Shown here: positions 23,325 through 35,527 of the stretch, piece after piece
Layout of the letters: each line of letters begins with the position of its first letter
Position numbering within the stretch: the first letter of the stretch is position 1
Source: Aspidiotus rigidus
Lineage: Eukaryota > Arthropoda > Insecta > Hemiptera > Diaspididae
Direction: 5' to 3'
DNA length: 64,000 nucleotides
NCBI GenBank assembly: GCA_035079385.1
Contig: JAVHKY010000035.1
Coordinates: 930,001-994,000 of the forward strand
The notes under the pieces: generated by a model
What the model was told of the DNA's origin: nothing
The model's database searches: none
The model's input: the letters and a program-made list of their open reading frames with translations, nothing else
Program-made: the position numbers and the translations under genes

Positions 23325-23855
23325 GGGCACTTCATACAACAGGTACATCCAATGTACATTTTGGTTCCAGAAGCTTAATTTTGTTCATAAAAGCCCGTGT
23401 TAAATTCGTGTATTTTGATGACACATAACTCGAGACTAGCTGAATTTATTTTCTTGAAATTATACTCGTTGGAAAGAAAATTTCATGGAGAAGAAATTTG
23501 TTTCTCTTCAATTTTTTGTTGGAAGCATTATTTTTGGAGTAATCAATTAATAACTGAAACCCGTTTTTTCGATCAAAAGTCTTTGTTCCGCGTCTCCGTT
23601 CCACGTAACAAGAAAATGCGTTTCAGTTCTTAATTGATTACTCCAAAAATAATGCTTCCAGCGAAAAATTGAAGAGAATATAGTTTATCCTCAATAAAAT
23701 TTCCTTTCCAACAAGTATAATTTCAAGAAGATAAATTCAGCCAGTCTCAAGTTATACGTCGTCAAAATACACAAATTTAACACGGGCTCTTATGTACAAA
23801 TTAGGCTTCTGGAACCAAAATGTATGTCGGACGTACCCATTGTGTTTTGTGCCTT
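23325..23855. mobile_element. 531 bp foldback MITE with a 10 bp target duplication
   Basis: The arms are about 240-260 bp. GGGCACTTC, TTTTGGTTCCAGAAGC and TAATCAATTAATAACTGAAA on the left are mirrored by TTTCAGTTCTTAATTGATTA, GCTTCTGGAACCAAAA and TTTTGTGCCTT on the right. Direct repeats ATTATAGGTA flank it at 23315-23324 and 23856-23865. Long inverted repeats with a duplication of 9-10 bp fit a non-autonomous Mutator-like element. No open reading frame is conserved. Confidence 0.85.
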
Positions 23856-23949
23856 ATTATAGGTAAGCTGGACTGTTCTGGCTGCAAGGTAGGAGAACGT
23901 TTCCCGCAGCATCGTGGAAACAGCGAGTTTGTTGGTACACATTGGTTAC

Positions 23950-24316
23950 ACTAGAGCGCTAAATAGGGAGTGAAGACATACGCCATTTTGGATCTTAAAA
24001 AAACCCTCCAAGGTACAACGCATCTCGCGTAACATTGCGAATACAACAAAAAAACCCAAAGTTTGCCGCTCTGCGATGTTACGCAAGACGCGTTGTACCG
24101 TGGAGGGTTTTTCTAAGATCCAAAATGGCGTATGTCTTCACTCCCTATTTAGCGCTCTATCCAAGGTACAACGCCTCTAGCGGAACATTGCCGAGCGGCA
24201 AACTTTTGGTTTCTTTTTTGTATCCCCAATGTTATGCAAGATGCGTTGTACCTTGGAGGGTTTTTCTAAGATCCAAAATGGTGTATGTCTTCACTCCCTA
24301 TTTTGTGCTCTAGATA
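23950..24316. mobile_element. Composite foldback element, three arms
   Basis: AGAGCGCTAAATAGGGAGTG...GGTACAACGCATC (about 23953-24025) is inverted at 24080-24162 (GACGCGTTGTACC...CACTCCCTATTTAGCGCTCT). A third arm in the second orientation lies at 24230-24315. The second and third arms are direct repeats, so this looks like one element plus a partial duplication. Confidence 0.75.
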
Positions 24317-24956
24317 CATTGGCTGTCGCGTGATGCTGCGCAGAAGATATGGCAAACAAAAATTTTTTGATTTTGTATCATTTTTGCTATCAACTTTTTT
24401 AGTTTTTGTTTTTGTTACAATTTTCTTATTTGGCAAATTTTTTGTTTGTTTGTGTTTTGATTGTCAAAAAAGAATTTGTTTGAGAAAACATGTTTTCTCA
24501 ATAAAAATATGTTTTTTCAGTAAAATTGTTTTTGTTTCTTTAAAGTTTCATTTTGGGCAGATTTTTTGTTTTTATATTGTTTATGGTTTCTAAAATATGA
24601 TTTGTTTTGTTGAATAATGTTTTGTTTTGTTTGCCATACCTGCGCGTAACATGTTTGTACCTTATTACCAAAAAGTTGTCTCGCTCTTATCAGTCCAGCC
24701 TGCCTTTTATCTCTTGACTATACATTATTTGGACTCAAGGCGAGTAAACGCACTACATATACAACGTTTGTATCAAAGTTAAAATAAACAAACAATGAAA
24801 ACATATGCAACAACTGAGGTTTTGAGTATCATTCAATCAGTTCCGATAAATTTTTTTTAGCAAAAATATGTCTGAAATTTGTTGTCCCATTACTGAGTAA
24901 TCTATTTTTTTTTCATTTGAAGATGAAAATAAACACTCTAGCTAAGAGGGAACACA

Positions 24957-25795
24957 ACCTTGGTTGCAAAATGTTCCAAATGTACCTACGTCAAAATGTT
25001 GTCCCCATTAGAAAATTTGAAATCCAAAAAATTGTACTCCTCCAGAGCCATTTTCAGGCCTAAGATCCAAATGGCTGTAACTCAGGCAATAATGATTGCC
25101 GAGCAATGAAACTCAGAAACATTTTAGAAGATGTAGACAAACACCCATAGTATTTTTTTTCAAAAGAAAAAATGTCCTCAGTTCCTAGCTATTACAACAC
25201 TTTAAAATCTACTAACAAAAAAATCAGGAGGCAGGCCCCCTGGGGAAATTCATTCATTTGATGCGCCATGCTTTCTAGTACAACATACTTTAGTATCACA
25301 GTCCTCGGTGAGGTAGAACATTCCCCAAAAATCAATATTTGGTGGATTTCTATGATTTTTTTTCATCAATAATGGGACTGGGGCAAGCTATCACTACTAC
25401 CGCAATAGACCACCAGAAATCGATAGTCAATGTTCGGACTGCATCATGCGCACCCCTGAAATTCACCTTCTCGACTCCCGGTCACTTTCACAAAGCAAAT
25501 CTCACAAGAACACATTTCACAAAAGACATTTTCACGAAAATTCTCGTTGTCTTATAAGGATACAATGATTTTTTTTTTGAAAAATATACCACGTCTACAT
25601 CTTCTAAAATGTCTTTGAGTTTCATTGTCCTGCGATCATTATTGCCTGAGTTACAGCTATTTGGATGATAGTCCTAAAACTCGATCTACAGCCCATATAG
25701 GCGAGCGGATAGGTCCAATTTTTTGGATTTCGAGTTTTATCATGGGGGACAATATTCTAACATATATTTGGAACATTTTGCGACCAAGACCGCCC
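24957..25795. mobile_element. Foldback element with ~240-300 bp arms
   Basis: CCTTGGTTGCAAAATGTTCC...ACATTTTAGAAGATGTAGAC (24958-25140) is mirrored by GTCTACATCTTCTAAAATGT...GGAACATTTTGCGACCAAGA (25592-25790). A solo arm occurs at 21838-22140. The loop (about 25260-25560) has no recognisable gene. Confidence 0.7.
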
Positions 25796-26071
25796 CCCTA
25801 CCCGGCTGGAGCCTTTCAACGCGCGAAAAGGTACGCTTGCTGTCGTAATGAAGCGCGGGAAGTAAACATGAGTATTGCATCATAATCAGATGTATTATCC
25901 AAAATCGGCAAATGGTATTGTATTCAGTGTCAAAATATTTCTAAAAATACCGTTGATAGTTCATGTTTACGATATCTCCGAAAATTGAAATTTGTACATG
26001 TGCGTAACTACCCAAACAGACGACGGCAGAGTCCGAATTTTTTCAAGATCTCCTCTTCATATTACAGTATA

Positions 26072-28089
26072 CAGGGTGAGGCCAAAAGATGTTACCAGTT
26101 AAATGGGAAATTGCGTTAAATCTGTCGTAGCGCAAAAACGCGAAACGTTAGATGTATACTTCAAATCTACAAAAGTCGCATCTCAATTTTATCTTCAATT
26201 TGCGCCAAATACGATGTTTCTACGTCTTCTCTGAGCCGAGTTATGGACCAAAATGTGCCGAGAATTCAACAATTTGCCAGGGTTCCCAAAATAGGGCTTG
26301 AAAATTAATTAATTTACAGTATTGAGCTGAATTTCGAACATTCCGATTATTCAATTACTGTTCCTGAAGTGAAATTTTACGGGGAAAACGGAAAAAATAG
26401 TCACAAAATACTGCGAAGCACAAAAATGGGTTAATGAGCCCAAAAAGGGTCAAAATATCCCAAAGTTGGAAAATCGCCAATTTTATTCAATTTTTCAGTA
26501 AAGTTTTGCGCTGAGTTCGAAAGAATCACCCAAATCACCCTACAAAGCTTCAAAATGGATGTTCGGGCCCAAAGAGGGTCAAAATTTCTCCAAATAAAAA
26601 AATTGCGTGATCTTTGAAAATTTTGTGGAATTCTGAAATAAAATTTCGTGCTGAGTCCAAAAAAATCACCCGAAAATTATCTAAAAAAGCTCCAAATTCA
26701 GTGAAAGGGTCCCAAGAGATTCCACATGTTCACAAGTTGAAAGATCGCTTAAATTTTCCTATTTTATTCGATTCTCTCGTGAAATTGAGCTCATTTCGAC
26801 TAAGGCCCCTAGTATGATTGAAGCTGGTGGAAGACTCGTTGTTTCAGACGATGAGGGAAAGTATGGAACCGAGAAGCTTGTCTTCCGTTGTAAACTCGCG
26901 ATGAAAAAGTAGCCACAGTGCCTCTATCAATGAAAGCGGGCAAGAGTGTGATCATTCTTGTTGTGTCAGTCGAAAGAGTGAATTTTCAGGGAAGATCGTC
27001 ATCCGTTGTAAACTGACGGTGAAAAAATAGCTACGGTGCCTAAAAAGCCCTGGAAAAAGGGCAAATTGGGGGAATCGGCCTTCGCGGACCATTTGATCAC
27101 CTGTGGCCACAGTTTCAGAGAGGGGTCAGAGACCCTCCTCCATGGAGAGAGATAGTATTTAAAAAGAATGGCGTTAGAAAATATCGAAATCATTCGCCAC
27201 CTGAACAGCGATAACGTAACCGTACTCAACAGGTATATTCCGGACGAGGGATTGGTTGAACTAATTTACGAGTATGACTCACATCGCGAGGAGTCGTTAG
27301 TTCAATCATGACCTCACCGTTGTTTTCTGTCGTCGACTGTTCCTCTGTCAGTCGCTTTTTATTCTCCGCCCGTTGATGGCTTTTTAGCCAAAAGTGCTTG
27401 CGGTACTCTGTTTGTTTTATTTCTGCGGCTTTTTGCAATTTCCCTACGTACATTTACTCTTTGTAGTATTTGTCGATTTTCGGTCTTTTACTCATTGTGG
27501 TATTTGTCGTTCTCAATTGTAGACTTTACTTAATTCTTAGGTGAAATTTAGCGTAGATTCCGGAAAAAATTATTTAAAAATTCTGAACAGCACCCCACCA
27601 CCCACTATGATCATATGCGGGCCTTATTCGATTATCACGCGAGCACTCTTTCCACTCAAACTTTGATTTCACAAGTTAATCGATTAAATTTGAAAGTTGG
27701 AGCAAGTTTCCAACTTGGGGGAATTTTGACCCTCTTTGGGCCCGTACATCCATTTTGAAGCTTCGTAGGGTGATTTGGGTTGTTTTTTCAGACCCAGCGC
27801 GAAATTTCACTTCGGAATAGTACAGAATTTCAAAGATCAAGCAATTTTTTAAAACAGAATCATATTTTTTTTCATCATTAAACACTTTGGGAACCCCTGC
27901 AGCAAAATTTCTGTCCATAACTCGGCTCAGAAAAGTCGTAGAAACGTCGTATTTGGCGCAAATTAAAGATAAAATTGAGATGCGAATTTCGTAGTTTTGA
28001 AGTATAAATCTAACGTTTCGCGTTTTTGCGCTACAACAGATTTAACGCAAACTCCCATTTAACTGGTAACATCTTTTGGCCTCACCCTG
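26072..28089. mobile_element. 2.0 kb non-autonomous element with long inverted repeats and TA target duplication
   Basis: The termini are CAGGGTGAGGCCAAAAGATG (26072) and CATCTTTTGGCCTCACCCTG (ending 28089), flanked by TA on each side (26070-26071, 28090-28091). The inverted arms extend inward about 550-600 bp with moderate divergence. The centre (about 26816-27600) is different and contains a ~117 bp direct repeat (GTTGTAAACT...GGTGAAAAA near 26890 and 27005). TA duplication and CAGGGTG ends fit the Tc1/mariner superfamily. No transposase frame survives. Confidence 0.8.
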
Positions 28090-28129
28090 TATAATTATGT
28101 ACATAAGAGTACGTCGAAATAATGTTGAC

Positions 28130-28645
28130 GGATGAATGGAATTTTGCACTGTTCTAGCGCAAGCAAAATGTTAAGATGTATGTACTTCAAATGTACGAAA
28201 GTTTTATCTTGATTCAATCTATAATTTCAGCCTAGACCAAATTTCTCACAATTTTTCTGGGTCAAATTATGGACCAAAATGCGCTAAATTTTCCCAGATA
28301 CTCGAAGATGTAAAATTACTTGAACTTTAAAATTACATTTAATTTACAAGTAAAATTAGGCTGATCACAAAAAAAATACTCAAATAATCCTACAAAGTTC
28401 CAAATTGAGCGAACTCTGGTATCTTACTTTGAGAAACTTGACAATTCGGTCAATTTTTGACATATTTTCGCTCATACGAGTAACTAGAACCAGAAAAGTT
28501 GTTGAAAGTTTTGTCTAGCGGCTAGCCTCAAATTGTTTATAGAATTGAGACAAAACTTTCGTATGAGTATATTTTTTGCGCTAGAACAAATTTGGCCTAA
28601 AATTCTCTTCAACTCTTAATATATTTTTGGCACATCCTGTATACC
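28130..28645. mobile_element. Diverged short relative of the 26-28 kb element
   Basis: GTTCTAGCGCAAGCAAAATG, ATTATGGACCAAAATGCGC and, inverted, TTTTTTGCGCTAGAACAAAT and TTGGCACATCCTGTATA correspond to the arms at 26072 and 28089. It is only about 515 bp and consists mainly of the two arms. Confidence 0.6.
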
Positions 28646-28649
28646 GCTC

Positions 28650-29640
28650 AAAATTTGAAATAGCCGTAGTCCCGACGCTTCAGTTTGGAATGAACACATT
28701 GTGCTTCTAAATTGAAAATCGATATTTTTCAAACTCCCTGAACTAGGTAAGAGCCTCTTCCCCCTCAGATAGCAATAAACAAAAGAACATTTCTTTCAGT
28801 TGTTCTCAAGATAGCTCATAGCTCTCATCTATCAGGGAACCAAAGAGCGTTAATCCCAAATATCCTCCCATAATGCAGGTTCGCTGTTGAGATTAATTTT
28901 GATGAAATTGGTTTGAGAACTAAATTGCAGAATGCTAGCTTGTCACAGCAGCTATTTGTAAAATAAGTTGGCTTAATTGAAGTTGACTGTACAATACCAA
29001 AACTTTCCCAGGACATTACACAATAATCTAGAGACATGGGGCTCGAAAGCTTCTTCCAAGTCAAAGATAAGGATCATATTTCTTGTCTTTGTAGTCGAGA
29101 GGTTATACGACAGCTAGAGAAGATATGAGTAATATATTGAACCAGTCTTGGGGAGGTGGTCGACATTTACAAACTAAACAGGGTAATATTACGCTATTAC
29201 AAGTTTATGACGCCATCAAGATATTACCGATGCAGGTCAAGGTCAATTAAGATCATCAGCGTGACGTCAACAGAGCTACGCTCTCCCTCCCTCAGCTATA
29301 GTCAAGTAGGCTTAGGCCAATAAGTTGGGCTACATAAACCTAGACTGGCAGGTGTGTGCCCATACGAAAGAAAGTCCAGTAATTACTCGTACACGGGTCG
29401 GTTCCAGAGAACTCATCTAGAGCATGGATTTTTTGGCTAAATGCCATTTTTGCCAAAATTTGACTTAAGTATTCATATTTTTCAAATAAAGTTACATTCT
29501 AACGTTGAAATTAAGGGACTTTTTGAACAAAGCAGACAATGGGATTTTTAGTACCAATTTGCCAAAACATCCGACCTCTTTAATTATGAGATATTTCAAA
29601 AGAAAAGAATAGAATCCACACAATGTCATAATACAATCAA
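28650..29640. other. Intergenic; 3' duplication flank of copy 4
   Basis: About 29180-29400 resembles both 19325-19400 and 38560-38690 (ATGACGCCATCAAG, GGTGTGTGCCC). It therefore belongs to the duplication unit that carried the genes at 19.5, 29.7 and 38.8 kb. No coding region is recognised. Confidence 0.5.
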
Positions 29641-29681
29641 TTTTATTTCTTAAATAGGTCGATAGTTTTATCGATAACCTG

Positions 29682-30961
29682 TCACAAATGCGAGACAAAA
29701 TCCACACAAAATTTACTATTTCGAACTTGGACAAATGGTCTGGGTCCCAGCTCATATATAGCAGCAGCTCTGTATTGTGACTGGTTATATTTATCAAGAA
29801 TGTTTCCAAATGTCTTGTACTGAAATCACACGCGCACATTGTAGTCATTTCTGGTAATCACTGGAGCACATCATGCATATCGAGAGATTAGGTCCTACCT
29901 GTTCACAAGAAATGGTTTGGTATCTACCAAAACTCGGAAAAACCTCGAGTGCGCAGTAGATTATGGCCTGCTGAAGCGGGCATTCGGCGCTTGGATAACT
30001 GTAGTACCATTCACTCAACAATAATGGTTGTGATACAAAGGGCAAAATGTCCTTGGCTTTGATTGTAGTGGTAGAATTGGCGGCTTTGACTTCATACAGA
30101 GATTTTTGGATTCGAGTAAATTGTGGATTAGGCACATAACCCTCCTAGACTCGTATAAAAACAAAGAACTAGGCATTCGATTCAAGTAAATTAGCCATGA
30201 TCTCAATCGTAGAATTAAACTCACGACTATTGTTGGACAGCTAAACCTCAAAAGGCCGTCACGGTGGCTGGAGTAGTTAGAACCGTACGCATCATTCACA
30301 AAGTGGGCCCAAAATTTAATTGGTACCTATATTTTGGTAGAAGTAGAACAGTCTTAGATTATCAGGATATCTAATCGAAGTGAGTTGGTTTTCTTACCCT
30401 TGACCGTTTAGCGTATCAGCGGTGCGAGTATTATAGGGAACTCCATCAGCGTTATAAGATATCTCTTGGAAGGAATAAGTATAGTTACCTACTATTCCTC
30501 CTGTAGCGGTGGCCACTCGCTGGCCCTTCTTATAGGGAACAAATGTAACTATGGAAAGATATAGAGAACATGTCAATCAAAATGTATGATGTTCCGTCAA
30601 GGGGTAAATTTTCTATCAATATTTTACCTTGTTCCCCGGTATTATTGACTAAGAGTAAAGCGTGTTTATCAATTTTAATTTCTATTTTCGGACGGCATAT
30701 AGGATGGGCGTATTCTGTTTTCAGAGCAACAGGAATGGGCGTAATAAAAGAATACGGATCAAACCTATTGTCTGGATAGCCATACCCTGAAATAGGTATT
30801 GAGATTTAAAATTCTTTTCAAAAAGTTGGCCGAAAACAATAGAAGAGTTTACTTGGTTCAGACGAAGGACAATTTTTTGGATAGCACGCAAGCCCCTCGA
30901 TAAGTGCAGGAAGGAAATATACAACATATGCAGTCCAATTCAACACAAGATAACGCGACAT
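29682..30961 (-). pseudogene. Alpha-carbonic-anhydrase-like pseudoenzyme, copy 4, frameshifted
   Basis: Exons on the minus strand: 30853-30961, 30628-30786, 30398-30548, 30225-30326, 29899-30144 and 29682-29819. Exon 4 is 102 bp where the other copies of this subfamily have 103. One base is missing near 30318-30324, and the frame then meets a stop in the same exon (near 30300). All splice sites and the other exons are intact, so it is a recent pseudogene or a sequencing error. Apart from this it resembles the copies at 19.5 and 38.8 kb: MSRYLVLN start, YGYPDNRFDPYSF, YSFQEISYNADG (His94 to Ser, His96 to Asn), Trp at His119, YYSYPS, FPSFGRYQTIS. The final G of YYSYPG is also changed to S, and KNC keeps the N-terminal cysteine. 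Confidence 0.75.
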
Positions 30962-31045
30962 TTTTTATTAACTGACAACACACTAGGATGGGTATCACTC
31001 AGGCTAGAAAGTGTGATACTACTCAAACTATTGAATTGCCATACC

Positions 31046-31104
31046 TTTTATGAGTTCTTTGTAACACGTTATCGGTCTATTGACGCGAAAAAAAATTCTT
31101 ATCT
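31046..31104 (-). promoter_or_regulatory. Promoter block of copy 4
   Basis: Minus-strand AGATAAGAA (complement 31096-31104), ACCGATAACG (complement 31067-31076) and TCATAAAAGG (complement 31044-31053). The last lies about 83 bp before the ATG at 30961. The promoter is preserved although the coding frame is broken. Confidence 0.6.
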
Positions 31105-31444
31105 TATTTAAGTTTTAATATTCGTTATACCGTTCGTTGAAGTGCAGTTCCGCCGTTTGATTTAGTATAGTACTTCCATTGACTCTTGCTCGTCCTCTAA
31201 CGTTCTTCAAGTTACAATTGCGCATTCACATCATCGGAATTTTGACACTGGTTGGGGGCCAAGCTCTACCTCGTGTGTTGTTCAGCTACTTGTACTTTAG
31301 CTATCGAGAGATTCCGGATTTCTCCCCCTTTCCTCCCCCCCCTCAAAAAAAAAAAAAAAAAATAGATCCCATTGCACACAGAAACACGTTGGTTAACGTG
31401 GTTAACGTTCATTTTTGTGTTACGGCACTTTAATACTGACTAAT

Positions 31445-33670
31445 TTTTGAAAAAATTTTTCCAAAAATATTAGTTAATAAAATAATAAAACTAAAATAAT
31501 AATTTTTGATTGTATTTTTCATTTAAAACTACATTGACAGGGGAGAGACTTGGGATTATTGTAACTCTCGATTTGTATAAGATAGAGAGGGGCACTAGGA
31601 AAAATGTCGACTCTCGGACTATTTTATTATGATGATGAGGAGCCATATTGTGAATTTCTTAACAAATATAATAGTCACTAATTATAAATGATATCAAAGA
31701 TCTAAACCTATAAAAAAATTTTATAAATAATTATATTATTCTTAAAATTGTATTTATTATTAAAGAAAAATTTATATATTTAAATATTGAAACATATAAA
31801 TATAATTTTATTAATAAAAATTTCAATAAAACCTCAATACGAAAATAAATTCAAATACTTAATTAATATTTAATATAATTAAAAAATATAAATTTATAAT
31901 GTTTTTTCATTTTTTGAATAAATATTAATATTGTTTAAATTAATTAAATTTAAATATTAAAATTAATTCTAATTAATTTTAAGGAGAGGGAATTGGAAAA
32001 TTTCTAACTCTCGATCAAACCAGATGCGTTTACTCATAAGACAATATTGCGGTCAATGTAGTTTTAAATAAAAAATAAAATTAAAAATTATTGTTTTAGT
32101 TTTATTATTTTATTAACTAATATTTTTGGAAAGATTTTTTCAAAAATTATTCAGTGCCATTGCAAACTCTACAATGGCAGGCTAGTCTTATGAGTGGACG
32201 CATCTGGTTTGATCGAGAGTTAGAAATTTTCCAATTCCCTCTCCTATAAATTAATTAAAATTAATTTTAATATTTAAATTTAATTAATTTAATTTATTTA
32301 ATTTATTTAATTTATTTATTTATTTATTTTAACGAGCATTTCAGCTACCTATTGGGCTATTTACTCGACGGATTACAAGTTATTTTATGTAATATGGCGG
32401 GAGAAATACATTTTATAAATAATTAAATAGATAATAGAATGATAAAATGAATATTTTTGACAGACTTATATATTATTAACGTATTTTGTGTTAAGTTGTA
32501 AGAATTTGTTGAGGTAGAACAGTTAGATGAGAGAGTAGAATTCAGTGAGACGTAAGTATTGTAGTGACAGTGTAACAGTATCGCAATCATTTTTGAGAGC
32601 TTGTAAGATGGAGGAAGAGACCTGTAGTGATGAAACAATATTAATATTTATTAAAAAAATAAAAAAAAATTATAAATGCATTTTTTTAATAATATTAAAT
32701 ATTAATTAAGTATTTTAATTTATTTTTGTATTCTGGTTTTATTGAAATTTTTATTAATAAAATTATATTTATATGTTTCAATTTTTAAATATATGAATTT
32801 TTCTTTAATAATAAATACAATTTTAAGAATAATATATTTATAAAAATTTTTTATAGGTTTAGATCTTTGATATCATTTATAATTAGTGACTATTATATTT
32901 GTTAAGAAATTCACAATATGGCTCCTCATCATCATAATAAAATCGTCCGAGAGTCGACATTTTTCCTAGTGCCCCTCTTCATCATATATACAACTTGAGA
33001 ATTGAAATAATCCCAAGTCCCTCCCCTGTCAATGTAGTTTTAAATAAAAAATAAAATTAAAAATTATTGTTTTAGTTTTATTATTTTATTAACTGATATT
33101 TTTGGAAAAATTTTTTCAAAAATTATTCAGTGCCATTGCAAACTCTACAATGGCAGGCTAGTCTTATGAGTGGATACATCTGGTTTGATCGAGAGGTAGT
33201 AATTTTCCAATTCCCTCTCCTATAAATTAATTAAAATTGATTTTAATATTCAAATTTAATTAATTTAAACAATATTAATATTTATTAAAAAAATAGAAAA
33301 AAATTATGAATGCATTTGTTAAAATAATATTAAATATTAATTAAGTATTTTAATTTATTTTTGTATTCATGGTTTATTGAAATTTTTATTAATAAAATTA
33401 TATTTACCTATAGGTTTTAAAATTTAAATATATAAATTTTTCTTTAATAATAAATAAAATTTTAAGAATAATATATTTATAACATTTTTTTATATGTTTA
33501 GATCTTTGATATCATTTATAATGTAGTGACTATTATATTTGTTAAGAAATTCACGATATGGCTCCTCATCATCATAATATATGTATAGTCCGAAAGTTGA
33601 CATTTTTCCTAGTGCCCCTCTTTATCATACATACAACTGGAGAGTCAAAATTTTCCCAAGTCTCTCTAGC
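31445..33670. mobile_element. Complex ~2.2 kb inverted and duplicated AT-rich element
   Basis: The left arm (about 31445-32035) is the inverted complement of most of 32150-33160. GGGGCACTAGGAAAAATGTC at 31589 mirrors GACATTTTTCCTAGTGCCCC at 32957. TCTAACTCTCGATCAAACCA at 32009 mirrors TGGTTTGATCGAGAGTTAGA at 32206. A second forward copy occupies 33028-33650, starting at the same TCAATGTAGTTTTAAAT junction as 32053. The outer ends are diverged units of the ~45 bp minisatellite. A different ~300 bp segment (32335-32640) interrupts the first forward copy. Almost entirely A+T; no coding region. Confidence 0.8.
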
Positions 33671-33683
33671 TCCTTTCATACGT

Positions 33684-33895
33684 AGCTGGACCAAAATAAA
33701 GTTACCAGCTAAATGGAAGTTTGCAATAAATCTGTTCTAGCGTAGAAACGCGAAACGTTAGATGTCCGAGCTTTAAAGCTACAAAATTTGTATCTTAATT
33801 TTGTCTTCACTTTCTACGACTTTTCTGAACCGAGTTATGGACCAAAATGTACCAAAAATTGACCGATTTACCAGAACTCTAAAAAAAAATTAAAA
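33684..33895 (+). mobile_element. Solo left arm of the 26-28 kb element family
   Basis: CTGGACCAAAATAAAGTTAC, TCTGTTCTAGCG, ACGCGAAACGTTAGATGT and CCGAGTTATGGACCAAAATG match 26072-26260 in order. Confidence 0.7.
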
Positions 33896-33946
33896 ATACA
33901 ATCTCATGATAGGATAGAACAGTCTCTAGCTCGGAAGTCAACATTT

Positions 33947-33963
33947 CAACAGGGAACCTATTC
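33947..33963 (+). repeat. GAA-loop hairpin motif (one mismatch in stem)
   Basis: AACAGGGAACCTATT is followed by CTATGAGGGAGGGG and, further on, AAATTTGCCGCGCG. The downstream context is as at 3855 and 7894. Confidence 0.55.
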
Positions 33964-34796
33964 TATGAGGGAGGGGGGAGGAGATTTCGTAAAATTTGCC
34001 GCGCGTCGTGTGGTGTCCAGCAAAAAATCAAACGTCTCTAAATTAGGTTAATGACAAGTCCACGATCTATAGCAGCTGGAAATTTCCCTGATATTACATC
34101 ACGAATTTCTCGGCTTATAACGTCATCAGATAGACTTTTAATCCTTAGATATACCAGGAGTACAAATAACGTCGAGTTCATCCACCTTTTCGACCTATGT
34201 ATGGCCCAAGTCTGTAGAATCTTAGTCTAACCTGTGGTTCTGTAAGGGCAAGCTACCAGAATCTGCGACTAACTTGACTGTTCATAGAGGCTATAATCTA
34301 TATGCAGTCTCTTTTTCTCTCCAAACGTAAATTTACCCATGGGGGCATTGCACTCGTCTAAACACAGGTCCAAACTTATTTCGTAAAACAGCGAAATCAA
34401 CTGACAATCGGCTAAAACTATTTTTTTGCTTACCTATATGAATTCTGACTACTAACTTTGTCTGCGAGTATTGGATATTAGTCTGGTAGAGTACACTGAA
34501 TATAGGCTTAGAATGCGGAAATTTTTCCACATCCCTAATGTAAATAAAGACCACGCTTACCCAATACTATATGTTATAACTATTTTCAGAATCATACAGC
34601 TTTTGAAAGTGATAGTAAGGCTGGAAGAAACAAAATTGAATACACACGCAACCCGCACCTACTCCATCATGGAGAGAGGGCGGCGTTTTGCAAATACGAC
34701 ACAAGCGAGAGTATAGTTGAATATGAAGCCTTGTTTGAAGATAGCCTACTTCGTTAGCTGCTCGGGGTTGCCTTTACCAACTGTGTCAAGCGTGGC

Positions 34797-35240
34797 AAAC
34801 AGGGAACCTGTTTTATGGGGACCCACATTTTCTAAGCAAAGATTAAATTTTGTTCCTCACCACCTTTAGAGTTCAAGTGGACTTTTTTATGCCCTCTCCT
34901 CCTCGGAGGTCGAATTTTTCTAGGTCCCTTGTGACGTCATCACGATCCGTTGAATTTGCCTGCGACGTCATCACTACATGTGACATCATGATTGGTTTGT
35001 GACGTCGTCAGCTTGAATTTGTCTTTGATATCGACATTCGTCTCTTTTCTTCTTTTGGAGTAGCAGATTTCTGTATTAGTTTGTATGCTGGTATAGCCTA
35101 GTATGCTATAAGTTAAGCCATACCAGGCTTAGTACGGGACTAATATACTCTAGTATACTGCAGGCCTAGTTCAGGCTCTAGTATAGAGCCAACAGTAATC
35201 AGTTCATAAGAGAGGAAAGACTACTACAGGCGGTTTAACA
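34797..35240 (+). repeat. GAA-loop hairpin plus ~350 bp dispersed repeat rich in CRE-like sites and TAGTATA motifs
   Basis: The hairpin AAACAGGGAACCTGTTT (34797-34814) opens the block. TGACGTCATCA (34932), GACGTCATCA and GACATCATGA follow. Then comes a stretch of CTAGTATGC/CTAGTATAC motifs (35090-35180). The same order of GACGTCAT sites and CTAGTATA motifs is found at 61675-61965. Confidence 0.65.
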
Positions 35241-35527
35241 TTCTCAGCAATAGCTCCATCATCAATAACCTTGCCACATCATGATATCAATATAGCCTTA
35301 GACAACAATCTTTTTCTACTTCCAATACACTCTTTGGTACACCTCCGGAAGGAAGCAAATGTTGTACTGGCCAGAGTCTTTGATTTACCGAGGTGTGAAA
35401 AACATCCTCGTTGCAACTTCTGAATCTATGACCTCGACCAGTCGTAGGGCTGAATGGGCGAGGACAACCGCTCCCAGTCCAGACCTCCTATTGATTGGGC
35501 AGGCCAGGTGCGGAATTGTGTCTGTGA

